Shown here: positions 11,688 to 25,311 of the stretch, in pieces
Layout: the number at the start of each line of letters is the position of its first letter
Position numbering within the stretch: the stretch's first letter is position 1
Source of the DNA: Nymphaea colorata
Lineage: Eukaryota > Streptophyta > Magnoliopsida > Nymphaeales > Nymphaeaceae
NCBI RefSeq assembly: GCF_008831285.2
Contig: NC_045144.1
Span: 10,083,672-10,147,671, forward strand
DNA length: 64,000 bases
Reading direction: 5' to 3'
Position numbers and translations under genes: made by a program
The notes under the pieces: generated by a model
What the model saw: the letters and a program-made list of their open reading frames with translations, nothing else
What the model was told of the DNA's origin: nothing
Database searches by the model: none

Positions 11688-12930
11688 ATACTTTTTGTGT
11701 TCTTTCTTTTTTGTTTTCACCATTATCCTTTTTGCCTTCATGGATTATAAGGAGGAAAAACGACAGGGAAAACAGTCCTCATATAGATGCGCTATGCATC
11801 CCTGGAACAGCAGAAAAAAGTAATGCGTAATTGCATTTATAAAATCCAAATTGCCATTGTCTTTTTATGTTTTCTTTTCTAGCTTGTTGTTTTGGTCATT
11901 CTAAAACACATTTATGTGAATGAATCACTAGGGAACTAAACTTTAAGGCGATAGGATGGTTATATATGTTAAAGAAAAATGAAAATAAGACAAGAAGAAA
12001 ACAATTTATGTCCTATGAAGTTGTCAACTCAGCTACTTGAGTTTAGACCCCTGGGACAAATATTCTAGGTCTGAGTTAACAAACTATATATAATCTTCTT
12101 TATTATTCTAATCCTATAACTTGCCTATTTAATTGAAAAGAGCCAGACAGAGTATATAGAATTTTGAAAAACATAATTCATCTTCATTTGAAATATTAAG
12201 AAATAAATTTTTAATTCGTCTACCATGCCTATATATCTCATCTTGAAATAATTATGGAACTCACATGTCTCTCTAATTTAGGAGGGACAAACATAATATG
12301 CATAACTTAAAAAAAGCAGATCGTTTTTCTTATGTGTTTTCCTTCATCTACCTATGAGAACTTTTACATATTTTTTTCTAAATTTATATACATAACATTA
12401 AAAGACATAATTTACTTTTCTTATAAAACTTGGAAACCCTAATTCAAATTATGTAGTTACGTATATCTAGTTAAAGTTGACTACCGTAAAGTTGTCTCTG
12501 ATGTATAAACTTTTAATAAACAGCTTATGAAACCTAAGACTGCCTCTTTTCTAATTTAAAAGAAATAAAGACGTAAACACAGCTTTCCCTGTTGTAGCTA
12601 GTTTACTTTTTCCACATGTAGAAATTTGTCTTATCAAATTGCATTTACAAAGCATTCCATTTAAAAATCACGTAAGACCTATGACTTGTCTATCTAATTC
12701 AAAAGAGAAAGACATAGGAGTCACAATTTTAGGTATCATGATCCAATTTTATTATATATTGAGACATTCAAACGCACCCTCCAAAAGTTGTATCTACGAA
12801 TGCTTTCTTCTTTTGCTTACAAAACCGTTTTCACTAATTCAAAATGAATAAACTAAGAAAAAAGTTAATTGTAGTAGAGGGGAGGGAGATGGAAGGCGAT
12901 GCTCTAGCACTTGCAATTGAGGATCCAAGA
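11688..12930. other. Intergenic, nothing recognised
   Basis: Very AT-rich. Short open frames only, with no family similarity. Confidence 0.4.
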
Positions 12931-13115
12931 TGAAATTTTTTATGAGGAAGACCCGAGTTAAAGTTTCTAAATTTTAACTAGGACCAAAATATCATTTTTC
13001 AGAATTTTTATACAGAATAAATGATTTTTTTTTAATTTTACATGTTTTTTTTTTTTAGGTGGGGCTAAGGCCCATGCGGGCCCTACCCTGGCTCCACCCT
13101 TAGAGATGGGTGGAT
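12931..13115 (-). mobile_element. hAT-type MITE copy (reverse orientation)
   Basis: GC-rich end 'gggccctaccctggctccaccctta' at the right and an AT-rich body with 'tacatgt' and 'aaaatatcatttttcaga'. The same words occur in opposite orientation at 13390-13580. No clean target duplication. Confidence 0.5.
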
Positions 13116-13387
13116 GGCCCATGGCTGCCAGATGGAGGTCAATGGCGCAGCGACATTATGGTTGCCGTGAGCAGTTCCCCACACTTGCCCACATAATTTG
13201 TTTTATTTACATATAAAAACTTCATTAGTTTTCATTTAATTTTTAACATGTAAGTGTCCACCAAATTCATATTTAATATAATAATGCCCCTTATCCAAAA
13301 ATTTTTAGCTCTGCCATTGATGATGGTCGAGTCTTGAGGACAGGATGAGAAGTGCAAATGTGATTCTAGAGGCTAGGGTTGATTATG

Positions 13388-13582
13388 TGGGGACAGAGCC
13401 AAGGGGGGCCTGCATGGGCCCTGACCCCACCTCAATTTTTTTTAAAAAAAAATTACATGTAAATTTTAGAAAATTTTATTTGTCCTATATAAAAATTCTG
13501 AAAAATGATATTTCGGTCCTTGTCAAAATTTAGAAACTTTAATTTGGCCCCCTCATGAAAAATTTCTAGCTCTGCTCCTGAT
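13388..13582 (+). mobile_element. hAT-type MITE copy (forward orientation)
   Basis: Starts GGGGACAGAGCCAAGG and ends TTTCTAGCTCTGCTCCTGA. Internal words 'ttacatgtaaatttt' and 'aatgatatttcggtcc' match the inverted copy at 12931-13115. No target duplication is visible. Confidence 0.55.
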
Positions 13583-15194
13583 GGGTTTGTCAATTAAATA
13601 TGGAGTTGCAGCTGCCTCAAATCAGAGGCTAGCTTTGTCTTTGATTCATTGCACAAGTGATAGTTGATGATAAAGAATCCAAAGTTTTCTGTAAATGGAA
13701 GTGGGTAATTTCTATCAAGGTTGTTTCTGAGGAGGATTTGGGTAGGGAACAAATTATTGGTCCAATGAAGACCTACGGAGAATATGAATGAATAGTAACT
13801 AGAGCCAGAGAGTGCAGATTTGAGTACAAGTTACCAATCTTCATACCTTTTTATGGAACGAATATACTTTTGAGAATTGGATCTTTGAGATCGATCAATT
13901 GAGGATATCTTTGGATTTTGCATTTTTGATGTTTGAGTTTAGTTGTGGAAATATTAGGGTTTTGAGAGATTGAGGAAAACTGATTTCATTTGGTTGGTTG
14001 TTGATCTCGTAATGAGATTTGACAATTGAAATTTGGGAATCCAAGTCTAGTTCTATGATAATTTTCTTGATTGGGATTTTGATTTTTAGGAGATCACGAA
14101 ATTTTGCTTGAGTTAGGGTTAGAAATTGGTTTAATTTTGGGGCAAATCTGATCATGAGGTTGATTTGGAATTGAATTTGAAAATTCTAGTTTTGTAAAAT
14201 TTGTGATTTAGCATCAAAGTAAATGAAGTGTTCAAGTTTTTGTTGCAATATAACTTGGTCACATTAGCAACTCCGACTTGATTCATGAATGCATTTGTGG
14301 AGTGAGTGCATGTATGTATACATGAAATAAGCAACATGCTGTTTCTCTCCCTGCAGAATTCACTTTGATCTCACCATCAATTTGGGTCCACCTTGGAGGT
14401 GGGAAGTGCAGGACTGTCCAATCTTAATGTAGAGGAAGCTTTTGAAGATAATATCAATGATCTTAGGTTTTGAAAGTTTTTCGTTTTTTAGAATTCCAAG
14501 ACAAGTTGATTTGCATGAAATGTCAACTCATTTTGGTTAGAGCATAGGCAACAATGGGTTTGTATGGTCAAATCCCGTTTCTGAATTCCTCTAGAATGGA
14601 ATATTTTGAGAAATTGTTTTTTGAAAATGATTGGATATTTGGAAACACATATTTCCAAATGGGCTTGGTGAGAATTGGATTTCTTTTGTGATTTTGAACT
14701 TGACCAAAATCCTTGTTTTGGATCTAGGGGTTTCTTTTTGAAACCCAACTACATATTTTTGTTAATTTTTTATTTTCAAAATCATGGCCAAAATAAATGG
14801 GTTGAGGCAAGCTCATTTCGATTTAAAAGTTATGTTCCATTTTAAAGATGGACTACACTCATAGTTTGAGTGGACCCGATTCGATTCTTGTGGAGTCGAT
14901 CTCACTTGGTTGCACATTCAAAGAGTAAGGAAACATTTCATGCTTCGTTTGCCTCCCTCTCTTTGTACATTTCTTTCGTGGCGACCTTTTGAAATATTGA
15001 AAATCTCAGCCCACCCGCCAAACATTGGCCAATCTCCATCCACCATTCACATGAAGATATATAATGCTTTGTAAGCGTAGCAAACATAATGCCATAACAT
15101 TTTAGTGATGGGAATAAAAGCGGAGAAGATGCTGCTTTTCGGACAGAAAATGAGGCTGCCGTTGACGGGACCAAGATTATGGGGTTGATTTATT
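13583..15194. other. Intergenic, nothing recognised
   Basis: T/G-rich plus strand with long runs of 'tttgaattttg' style sequence. It has a retroelement-UTR look but no coding similarity was found. Confidence 0.35.
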
Positions 15195-15510
15195 GATGTC
15201 AACTGATTGGATTCGGATCAATTATGTCCTTAATCATATCTGTTTTTTCGGATATTCACATATTCGGATTTGAATTCGAATAAAGAAAAGTCGTATTCAA
15301 ATTTGAATCTGAAACTGATCTCAATTTGATTTTTATATTTATATATGAATCTGAATCCGAATTTTGAACCGGATTTTGTCAATTTTCAAAATTTAATAGC
15401 ATTATATACAAGATATTTGTCTAAAAATGAATCCTCATCTCATCCGAATCCGGTCGGATGGCATTTATTAAATCCGAATCTGATCCAGTTTCTAAATGGG
15501 ATATTAATTT
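15195..15510. mobile_element. MITE, GGATGTCAAT family, partial copy 2
   Basis: Begins TGATGTCAACTGATTGG and shares 'ttcggatattcacatattcgg' type words and 'gaatccga' runs with copies 1 and 3. The second terminal repeat is missing. Confidence 0.5.
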
Positions 15511-15952
15511 TTTTTTTCCATATTGGATTTTTTCTGAATATCCAAGGGCTAAGGGTGTTTGAGCCTTTGACTTCGGCTTGATAGAAGACGGTGACGACCT
15601 CACCAGCATGGCTGCTGTGAATCAGTCAGTCCATGGTGAAGGTAGTCAGTCCAATCATGCTAGCAGTTAGCCCATTAATGGCTGCTCGGCCAGACCCACC
15701 CCTCATTTTTTAGCTGAGAAAACAACTTTGAATATATTGAAATAATATGCAACACGAGGAGAAGACTGACCTAAGTTGATGAGAGGGTTGAGGGGAACAC
15801 GAGCTAGGGCTGTGCTTAGAACAGGGGACACCTTGAGCAGGGGTTGGCTAGAGCAGGGAGCAAATAGGCGACGTGAAGTTGGTTGGAACAAAGAGCAACT
15901 TGGAGTCGTCTAGGCAGGAATCAGCTTGAGCAAGGGTCAGCTAGGATGTCAA

Positions 15953-16321
15953 TATATCCAATTGAATCAGATATCCGACCGAACTGATATGAAAAAATTG
16001 GATATGGAAAAAAAAATATCCAATTAAGAAATTGGATCGGATTCGAATTTAATAAATGGCATCCGATCGGATTCAGATATACATAAATGTCCGATCATAT
16101 TCGGATACGGATTCAGTTCCGATTCATTTTTAGACAAATACCATGTATCTAATGCTACTAAATTTTGAAATTGGCAAAATCCAGTTCAAAATTCAGATTT
16201 GAATTCGGATATAAATATAAAAATTGGATTTTGGATTTGGATTCAAACATGAATTTTCTTTATTCGAATTCAAATATGTGAATATCCAAAAAAACAGATA
16301 TGTCAATCCATTGACATCCCT
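15953..16321. mobile_element. MITE, GGATGTCAAT family, copy 3
   Basis: Left end AGGATGTCAATATATCC; right end, reversed, AGGGATGTCAATGGATT. The body is rich in 'ggatttggattcaaa' and 'gaattcaaatatg'. The outer bases are AGCTA on both sides, but the duplication length is ambiguous. Confidence 0.65.
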
Positions 16322-17339
16322 AGCTAGAGAGTAGGGAGCATAATTTTTTGAGATGAAATTATGGTTGTTCCCTCTTTTTTAACCGAAAAACTTTTGGTTT
16401 CATTTTTGAAACTAGGCTTGGATGGCACACCCACTGCACTGCCATATTTTTTTTTTAATTTTTGAATTTTGTAAATTGGAAATGGGGGAGGGGCATGCCT
16501 ATTTTGGGCTGCTCTCATGGTCTTTGGAAAATTAATTTCAAGAGTTTGATTTATTCCTTAGACGGCTCATCAATTTTTCTTCATTTCGAAAGCCAACTAT
16601 TTTTCTCGAATTGGTTCGAAAATGAAAAGAGAGAGCTCGCTTGAGCTATTCTTTACTTGACATGTATAACATCGCTCTAGATCATTGTCGTTCTAGTTTT
16701 GGGCGAATTCTTGATTTGCGTTGGAGATAATTTCTTGGGTAGAGCTTTTGGCTTATTTTAATTGGAGCGGATCAGCTCAATTGTGGTTAGCTATCAAGAT
16801 GTTTCAAGCCAATTATAGGATCTCCAAAGTTTTGAATTTGGATTCTTGTTTCTTAGGGAGAATCAATTTTTAACTTGACTCTAAGATAAGTTTAGGAAAA
16901 CTAGGAAGTTCTCGCTCTCGGGCGAGTCGTTCCTAGTTCACTTTCTTTGGGTTGGGTCTTCCTCAAATAAAATAAATCTGACGAAGGGAATAAATAGACA
17001 GATAGAGGGAGAGTCGTGCCGTGCCGACTTATCTTATCTATTTGTATTGGAATATGATTGAGAGAGGATTTTTAATTTTCACTACTGAGAATTTCAATCT
17101 TGATTGTGAAAATTTGAGCTTTTGGATCTCGATCTCGTTCGATCTCAAATTTTAATTTTGGCTCTAGTCGAATTTGAAATCTCATTCAAATTTGATAAAA
17201 AAAAAATCTGATTTTTTTTGCAACTCATTATTCTAAATTGAATTTGCGAATGCTTCCTAAACTCAGGTCTAGGATTGGGACATCGATTCCGGTCCGAAAT
17301 ACTTTATGAAAATTTTCAAAATTGCCATTGGAAAAATTT
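16322..17339. other. Possible upstream part of the Copia element, unassigned
   Basis: Sequence immediately upstream of the Copia pol remnant. No gag motif was recognised; it may be decayed LTR/gag or unrelated. Confidence 0.3.
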
Positions 17340-19830
17340 GGGGTGTAAACATTGATATTGGTAATGCCTTCTTGAAGTTTCCTTCTTCCATTACTTCATT
17401 ACATAATGTTCTTCATGCTCCCAACATCATTAGTTGACTGTTTTTATTTCCTTTAATAAACATAGATTCTGTGATGCTTGTCTTAGTAGTAAATCACATA
17501 CTTTGCCATTTTCTCATTCTGAAACCTCTTGAAACTATTTTTTTTTTTTTTTTCAAATGTTTGGGAGCTCACACTTATTGACATTTTAGATCACCTTTGC
17601 TATTACGTGGTATTTGTTGATCACTTTTATAAGTTTATTTGGTTATACTTGCTTGCTCATGTTGGGTGGTGGAGGAGAGTTCATGGCTCTCAATAGAATA
17701 GAAATGTGTGTGTATTTCATCTCTTTACATGCACCAGCAAAATGGATTGACTGAAAGAAGGCATCAAATGATTGTAGGAAATGGACTTGCTACGACGAAA
17801 CAAGTTGGATTGTCCTCACATTTTTTTTTCATAAGCTTTCTCAACTACCATTTCTTTGATCATCTGTACTCCTAGTGAAACATTGAATGCAAGATCTCCT
17901 AATGAAATTTTATATAGGAGAACACCAAATTATGGTTTTTGGATGCAACGTGTATCCCCCACATTCAACTGTATAGGCAGCACAAGCTGGGGTTCAAATC
18001 CAAAAAGCACATTTTTGTTGGCTATTATATCTATATAAATGCTATATGTGCTTTGATCCATAGGCAAAGAATAGCATTGTTAGCAGAAGTGTTGTGTTTT
18101 GATGAAACCCACTATTCTCATCTTCAGTTGCCTCCCACCTCATCCTCTTCTATATCTCAGTCAAGTGTCCCGTATCCCCTTTACCCACATCAACTATGTT
18201 AACCACTTTCCTCTTCGTCAACTAAACCTAAAACATCTAGTCCCTTATCGACTTCAACCACAGCCAACTCCTCCCTGGCAAGTCAAGAACATTTAACACA
18301 TTCAGGCCCTTTACCATCTTTAATACCTGGTCGAACCCACCACATGACCGATATTCCTAAAGTATAATTATCAAACCGCCGTCCACTCTTGTTCAAAAGC
18401 CACATTAGACTTAGTGAACCCACAAGTTATGGTCATGGGAGACATGCCATGGATAGCGAAATTTAGGCATTTTGCATGAACCAACATGGACACTTGTTCC
18501 ACCTTCCGTAGGCTACTGATGATATCATCAGTAGTAAGTGGGTATATAAATTGAAAAATAAAGTTGATGGTTCTCTCCAGCACTACAAAGCAAAGCATGT
18601 TGCAAAAGGGTATGATCAAATATAAGGCATCACTACTTTGACATATTTATCTACTACTGTATGCATTGTTTTATCTATTGTGTTTGCCTCTTATTGGCAT
18701 GTTCACCAGCTAGTCGTTAATAATGTGTTCTTACATTACAATCTCACATAAGAACTGTGTATATGGCCCAACCGCAAGGGTATAAAGAGCTCACTATCTT
18801 TCTTATGTCTGTCAATACATAACGCTCTATATGGGTTAAAGCTGGCTCCCTTAGCAAGATATCAAGCACTGAGCCATGTTTTCATTTAGATGGGATTTCG
18901 TACATTGATCAAACTCCAAGGCACTGTGAAAATCCATATTAATGTTGATGACATATTGATCACAGGCTGGACATCAAATTCTCATATTCAAAGGTTATTC
19001 AAACATTGATAAGTGGTTTTCTCTAAGGATCTAGGTCCACTTCACTTTTGTTTTGGAAACCAATTTGGACCAATGATGGTCTTCTCTTATCTCAAGATAA
19101 ATATGCTTTAGATCTCTTTCACATGACTAATTTGTTTAGTGGTAACCAATTAATACACTCACATCTACTTCTGCTGCTCACATTGAAGTCAGCCAGCCAC
19201 TTTTAGAAGCCACAATTTACAGCAAACAATAAGTGCCCTCCGATATTTATCTCTTACTTTACTTGATATTGCTTTTGCTATCAACAAAGTATGCTAAATT
19301 TTGCAAACTCGAATGACAGAATATTGGATCACAGTCAAGTGAATTCTTTGGTATATCAAGTACCATTTTCATATGATCTCCTTTTAAAACACACCACAGA
19401 TTGGATTCTTAATGCCTATTATGATGCGGATTGGGTAGGATGTTCAAATGACCACAAGGCAACTGGAGCATTTGTTGTCTTCCCTAGCATCAATTTAGTG
19501 TCAAAGCTCTAAGAAGCAATCTACAATCGCTTGGTCATCAATCGAAACTTAGTGTAGGTCCATTGCAAATGTAGCAGTTGAAGTCATATGGATGCAATAT
19601 TTACTTCAAGATCTCAGCATCTTACTTCCTCGTCCACCGACCATTTGATATGGCAATGTTACTGCTACTTATGTCTGCCAACTCAGTTCTCCCTCACAAA
19701 AGCAAGCATCTAGAAATCAATATTAACCTTGATTGGACTCATGTTTCACAATGCCGCCCTCTAGTTGGTTGATTCCCTCACCGCACCATTAGCTACTGAC
19801 CAATTGGATCAACCAATTTTATTCCCATTG
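17340..19830 (+). pseudogene. Decayed Ty1/Copia retrotransposon pol
   Basis: Pieces of a Copia polyprotein appear in order on the plus strand but in changing frames with stops. They are: 'LHNVLHAPNI' (end of protease/GAG-pre-integrase) near 17400; integrase QQNGLTERRHQMIV at 17733-17778; 'LGFKSKKHIFVGYY' near 17970-18015; RT pieces 'KAKHVAKGYDQI' near 18590, 'YGLKLAP' near 18830 and the catalytic patch INVDDILITG near 18930-18965; RNase H 'DADWVGCSNDHKATGAF' near 19420-19480 and 'KSKHLEININLDW' near 19700. A G-run at 19868-19873 may be the polypurine tract. It cannot encode a functional protein. Confidence 0.85.
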
Positions 19831-20229
19831 AGCTGAACTCAATGTCCATGCTGAACCATTGAGTTACAGGGGGGTCGAGAATAATATCTATTGATAATCA
19901 AGAAAATGTGCATAAAGAAGTGATTAATGAAGAAGATGATGAAGAGACGAAGCCAGTTATGGATCAAGGCCAAAATCAGTGTCGATAAATGAAAGAAAGG
20001 GCACATTAGATAGCAAAATGGCAAACAAATCTAAAACAAGTTACATAGCCTCTAGACAAAGAAAGAATTCAAAAATTCATCAAAACCAACTATAACTTCC
20101 ATGCTGAAATTCTGTGTAATATCTAGATGACGTTCACATTTTCTATTGCTTGTAATATTGATTTTCAATAGTGGAATAGTAGCAGCCTTCAAGCGAGTGT
20201 CTGAAAAAGCGGATATGACTTTGATAGAG

Positions 20230-20292
20230 GATATTTGTCTAAAAATGAATCCGATCTGAATCCGTATCCGAATCCGATCCGAACCCTGCAGT
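20230..20292. mobile_element. Fragment of the GGATGTCAAT MITE family
   Basis: Contains 'atttgtctaaaaatgaatccgat', shared with the partial copy near 15415-15440, and a run of 'atccgaatccgat'. Only an internal piece is present. Confidence 0.45.
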
Positions 20293-20366
20293 GTTTGAAA
20301 ATTCTTCCATAATGAGTTTTATGGCTAACAGAGAATCTCTTTCAGCAAAGAATTCCCCTGGTGATA

Positions 20367-22620
20367 TCAAATCAAGCCTATGACTTTTGGAACACAAACT
20401 GAACCAAATCTCTTCTCAAAATTCAATCGCCGAGCCAACATTTTCATCACCAAAATAAAGATAAAGGGGGAGATAGGGTCTCCCTGCCGAAGACCTCTGT
20501 GGCTAGCAAAAGAATCCTCTTCTCTACCATTTATAAGAACCCCAAAAGATGGGAGGTGGCACAAGTCATCACTCCATCGATCCATTCTTTGGAAAAATTT
20601 AGTCTCACCAAAGTAGTTCTAATAAAATCCCACTCTACCCTATGATAAGCTTTCTTTAAATCTAATTTCAACAAGAGAGAACTTTCCTTACTTTTGTTTA
20701 TACTATGTACCAACCCATGAACATAGAGGATTTGACTTTGAACAAATCACTTTGGCAGAAAGGGCCCTTGCTCTACCCCAATAATACAACACATCAGCTC
20801 TATGTCACAGTGGTACGCCACAATTGGTGGAGTACCTGTACCAGTATGCTGGTACGGCAATACCGGTATGACGGTAAGGCCTGGTATGTTTGGATCTGGT
20901 TCCAGGTTGGAACTAGATCCAAACTATATCATAACCTAAAAAGTAAAAAGAAAGTGGCTTGATCTTTTTTTTTTCTTTTTTTGACTTAAGAGATTATCTA
21001 TGGATTCATGGGAGGAAGTGATGATATCATTTGTTTTTTTTTTTTAATTTTTTAATTAAAAATATATAATAATATATAATATTCACCGTACCGCCATGTC
21101 AAGATTTACAAAAACACCGTACCATTGCCCCGTACCCCCGTATCCATACCAGCACCCGCACCCATACCATTGTGACATAGGATCGGCTTCATCATTCTAA
21201 AGACCATAACCTTAGTTTTATTCTTACACATATTATTACATTAAGCAATGGGGCACATATTCCTAATGCCTTGGCTAAGTGGAACTTCAGAATAAGAGAG
21301 ATGTGAGTCTTATTCACAATTGATACCAACTTTCCAGTTTTAAAGAAATCAGCAATAGCAAGGTAGATATCCTCACCTACCAATGGACAGAAATTTTTAT
21401 AAAACTCAATGCCATATTCATCAAGACCAAGGGATTTACCATTAAACGTACTTTGGACAGCTGGCCATACTTCAGTCCTGCACAAAAGCTGCAAAAGAAG
21501 AGCATTATCCTCAATAGAGACAAGTGGACCTGCAATATAATCTGCCATATCCTTAGACAATATAGCAAACATATTCAAAAAGTAATCTCTACAAACTACA
21601 AACATGGAAGCAGGGTCCACACAACGTTGTCATGCCATTCCAGCGCAACAATTTTATTACATTGTCGTTTATTAACAACATAATCGTGAAAGAAAGAGGA
21701 GTTCTTATCCCCATCTTTCAGCCATCCAGTTCTGCAATTTGTTTCCAAGATGCTTCTTCCTCCAATAGACAAAAATCCAACTCTTCACGAAGGATTAACT
21801 CGTATTGGACATCATAAGGAACACGCTAAGCATAAGCTGATTGAAGTCTGTTCAATTCACGCAGGACGGCCGAGCTTGTCCGATTAAAATCAGCAAAAAC
21901 TGATTTGTTCCATGCTGCCAATATTTTCCGAGCAGCTCCTAACTTCCCTAAAACCCTTATCATTGGGCATCCACGAACAGGAATTCTCCATCCTTCTACT
22001 ACTGCATAACAGCTTTCTCCAGCTAACACGTTTGAAATTTAAATTCCTTTCCCCGCCATTTGAGAAGCATCTCTCTCCACAAAGAGACTACAAGAGCACT
22101 ATGATCAGAAACTGCTTTAGGGAGAATTTTGAGAGAGAACCACCAATCTCTTATTTGCCACCAAATATTATTTAAAAGAGACCAATCTAAGCGAGATTGC
22201 ACATTGTGAATCCGTTACGGAACTTTCAAAGATTCTTCCACAACTAAAGAGTCGCCTGGACATCATTGGCTCATTACGAGGGTCCTGAGAATCTACACCA
22301 ACTATAAAAGAACCTATACTCAGAAAGGAGAAACGTAGGTTACGAATTTCCTTTCATAAATTCTTCAATCCCCCTCACTATAAAAGAGAAATCCATGTTT
22401 CGAATGGAAGAATCCCCTACAAAACATCCAATGGCCGCCCAACGAAATGGGGCCTTCATTTCCTCAAGAATTTCTGATGAAACCCAAATCCGTGGGCGAC
22501 CATTAATCATTGAAACTTGGAGAGGATCACCCTCAAGATGACGTTCTACCGGAGCAGCCTTCAGCAACACAGCCCATGAGATGACCCTCCCTTCCACGGT
22601 TTACCCGGGAGAGATCTAAA
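20367..22620 (-). pseudogene. Decayed LINE (non-LTR retrotransposon), truncated RT
   Basis: Minus-strand pieces in several frames: an ORF1/endonuclease-side piece at 22340-22597; a linker piece 'AAWNKSVFADF' at 21826-22029; a pre-RT piece at 21192-21620 with 'FFKTGKLVSIVNKTHISLI' (family pattern 'FF..G.L....N.T.I.LIPK'); and RT block SLLLKLDLKKAYHRVEWDFI within 20531-20713 followed, after a frameshift, by GLRQGDPISPFIFIL within 20367-20585. The downstream catalytic (F/Y)ADD block is missing, so the element is truncated at its left side. A 381-bp inverted-repeat element interrupts it at 20800-21180. Confidence 0.8.
20800..21180. mobile_element. MULE-type MITE inserted in the LINE
   Basis: Left end CTATGTCACAGTGGTACG and right end, reversed, CTATGTCACAATGGTATG form a clear terminal inverted repeat of about 17 bp. 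Flanks CATCAGCT (left) and GATCGGCT (right) agree at 6 of 8 positions, consistent with an aged target duplication. The interior has 'ggtacggcaataccgg' and AT-rich runs. TIR words resemble the element at 31229-31972. Confidence 0.7.
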
Positions 22621-23071
22621 CCTCCGCTCGAGGGCTCTCCCCTTTCTTCCGTCGGGTTACAAAGTTTTATTTATTGCGGTAGATTCTTAATCTGAACATG
22701 GAACCCACATTTAGAACTAGAAGGGTACGGAACTTTGAAAGTATTATCCATTTCTGCTTTTGAGAATTCTGCTTTTTAAAGTTGGGTTCATCACGTCTAC
22801 ATTTTTTAAATAATCTAAAGCAACTTACAATTTCTCTGTATAATTTAAAAGGGGAGCAGACAATACTATCAACGCACAATTCATTTTTCTATATGTACCC
22901 TTTCGGAGTTGTATTTACTTTTGGATGACTTTCAAGACCATCAACCTTACCCTTTAATTTAAAAGCGATAAGCTCAACAGCCGTATTTTTGGGTGGTTCT
23001 TATCTTTAATGAAGACTTGTTAGATTCCTCCAGCAGATAGTGCTAGAAGATCATGCCATAACATCCCGTGT

Positions 23072-23075
<4 letters not shown>
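22621..23075. other. Intergenic, nothing recognised
   Basis: Possibly the 5' end of the LINE near 22640; otherwise AT-rich with no signal. Confidence 0.35.

Positions 23076-23144
<69 letters not shown>
23076..23144. repeat. (TA)n microsatellite
   Basis: About 69 bp of alternating TA, directly visible. Confidence 0.95.
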
Positions 23145-23148
<4 letters not shown>

Positions 23149-25100
23149 TTAATAATTTCGGATTATTTGGTTAAAAACCTTTTTCTTAATGATTTTCCGT
23201 AAAACAATTATGCAAATGTGGATGTGTGTTCAAAAACATACAAATCGACATCAAAATCGTGTTCTTAATGATCTCTAGAAGACAAAAAAACTCTTAGGCT
23301 GTTGAGAGAACTTATCTAAACATATAAAATGACACTTTTTATAGATTCAATGTAATGATCAGCACATTCATAAGTGGGTAGTATAGAAACTCGGTGAAAA
23401 TTATTGGAAGGCGTCAATGGAAGAACAGGACAAGTAATTTTAAGAATATCAAAAAATTAAATGTGCATTTTGTTATAGTTAAGTTTTCAGGTACATTTTT
23501 ATTTAGAATGTGAATTGTCGTTCAAACACTACAATTGCAGATGGTAATTTTTAATAGAATATTTGTCCCACCTTATAACTTTCCACTACGATCATTTTAC
23601 AGTATATTCATAGGGAAAAAGAGGGATGCAAAGGAAAACCTTGGACAGTTCTGCCACTTTGTTGTCTTAGCTTTCCCCTAGTGTTCTCGCCGTAACACCC
23701 CTTAGAAACAATTGCAGGGGCTTTAATGAATATTAAAAGTTAATTTTATAAGCAGCTTAAACTTGAGTATCTTTCAAGTTGAGGAGAAAAAAAGCAAAGA
23801 GCAATTTAATACAGTATTTTTCATTGTTCTGCAGAAATTTAAAAGAAGGGATTGTAAGAGGGAGAATGAGGGAAACAATAACAAGAATAATTTTGAAATT
23901 ATATGAAAGTGAGAGCTGTTATAAGTTAAGAATTCACAACAATGTTGTAAAATTATGTATCCGTTGCTCAAGCATACCGGCTCATATCGCCTTGCTTCCA
24001 ATTATTCTAACTTAAATAATAATTCAAAATGATACAAATTGATTTAAAAAATAAAAATCTCGCATCTGCAAGGCGCCTCCAACACTGAGTGATATTGCTA
24101 ACCCATACCGAGACAACTGAAATAGAAGGTTGTTTGGCAGTCAAAGCTCCTTCTACCCGTACATGGTTCTTTTTGGCTGTGACAACTGAGAATGGACTCC
24201 TGACTACAGAAGTCAGAAAAATGGTAGTAGGAGTAGTAGTGGTAATGTCTTTTAATGAGGTCCAGAATCTTTATCTGACTATAGATATGGCAAAAGTTTG
24301 GAATTGTATTAGCTAATTAATGTATTCTCTGCCGAAACCACAAGTTTGCCTTTGTCATGTTCAATCTGGATGGCAATGCGGTTAAACCTGGTTTGTTTCA
24401 TTGTTGTTGTCCCTCATGTACGACAGTTTGTTACTTGGTCCTGTTCTGCTTAGGGGGGACTACTCTCACAATAGGACTGATTAGATGGAGACGACGTGTA
24501 AGAAGAAGCTTAAGAAGGCCACCTGAATGTTCTTTTCCAAGAACTCCACATTTTTTGGCTGCAGAAATAGCATCCACTTGCAAACTTTAACCCTACCAAT
24601 GACTTAAATTATCTCGAAATTGGAACATTAACACCTAAAAACTGGAAGAGACATCATGCTATAATATTTCATGAATCTATTCAAATTTTAGTGCACATTC
24701 ATGGTAACTAATGAACTGCTACTGTCAACAATGAAAACAGTTTGTTACTCATCAAACAAGTTATGAACCCAATTTTTAAAGCACTCAATCTTTAAAACAG
24801 ATTCTACAATCGTAACACATTCGTTACCCTCGCCGAACAGCCCTCTATAGGATAGGATGAGGCATTCCCAGGAACAAGCTATTAGTCCCCTTCGAGCCCT
24901 TTCTTTTCGGTTGTACTTATTCAACTTTTTTGTATCAATAAAGGTTGATGACATATTTCCTCCTTTTCTGATCAACAAAGGTTGGGAGCCTTCCTCAGCA
25001 GGTTTGCTGCGGGACTCTACTAATAAAATAATCTTGGAAATTTTCCCAATTGTTAAAACAAAATCCATAAACGAGGCTTCAGAGATAAGGCGTAGAGCCC
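23145..25100. other. Intergenic, nothing recognised
   Basis: AT-rich with short open frames lacking family similarity. Confidence 0.4.
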
Positions 25101-25210
25101 ACTAAACTGATTTTATCTTTGCTTCAGATATGTACTGTACATGGCTAATTTTTTCAATAGTGCTCGGTTTTCATCCATCACAAAAAAACAGGATGATGAA
25201 AATTCTCGAG

Positions 25211-25311
25211 ATACATTTACAAGTGCAGAACCATCCCAACGTAATAGTAGACCCAAACTGATACATTTACAAGTGCAGCACCATCCCCACGTAATGGCAG
25301 ACCCAGACTGA
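25211..25311. repeat. 50-bp tandem duplication
   Basis: The unit starting ATACATTTACAAGTGCAG at 25211 is repeated from 25261 with a few substitutions (for example 'aatagtaga' versus 'aatggcaga'). It lies downstream of the NYN gene. Confidence 0.9.
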
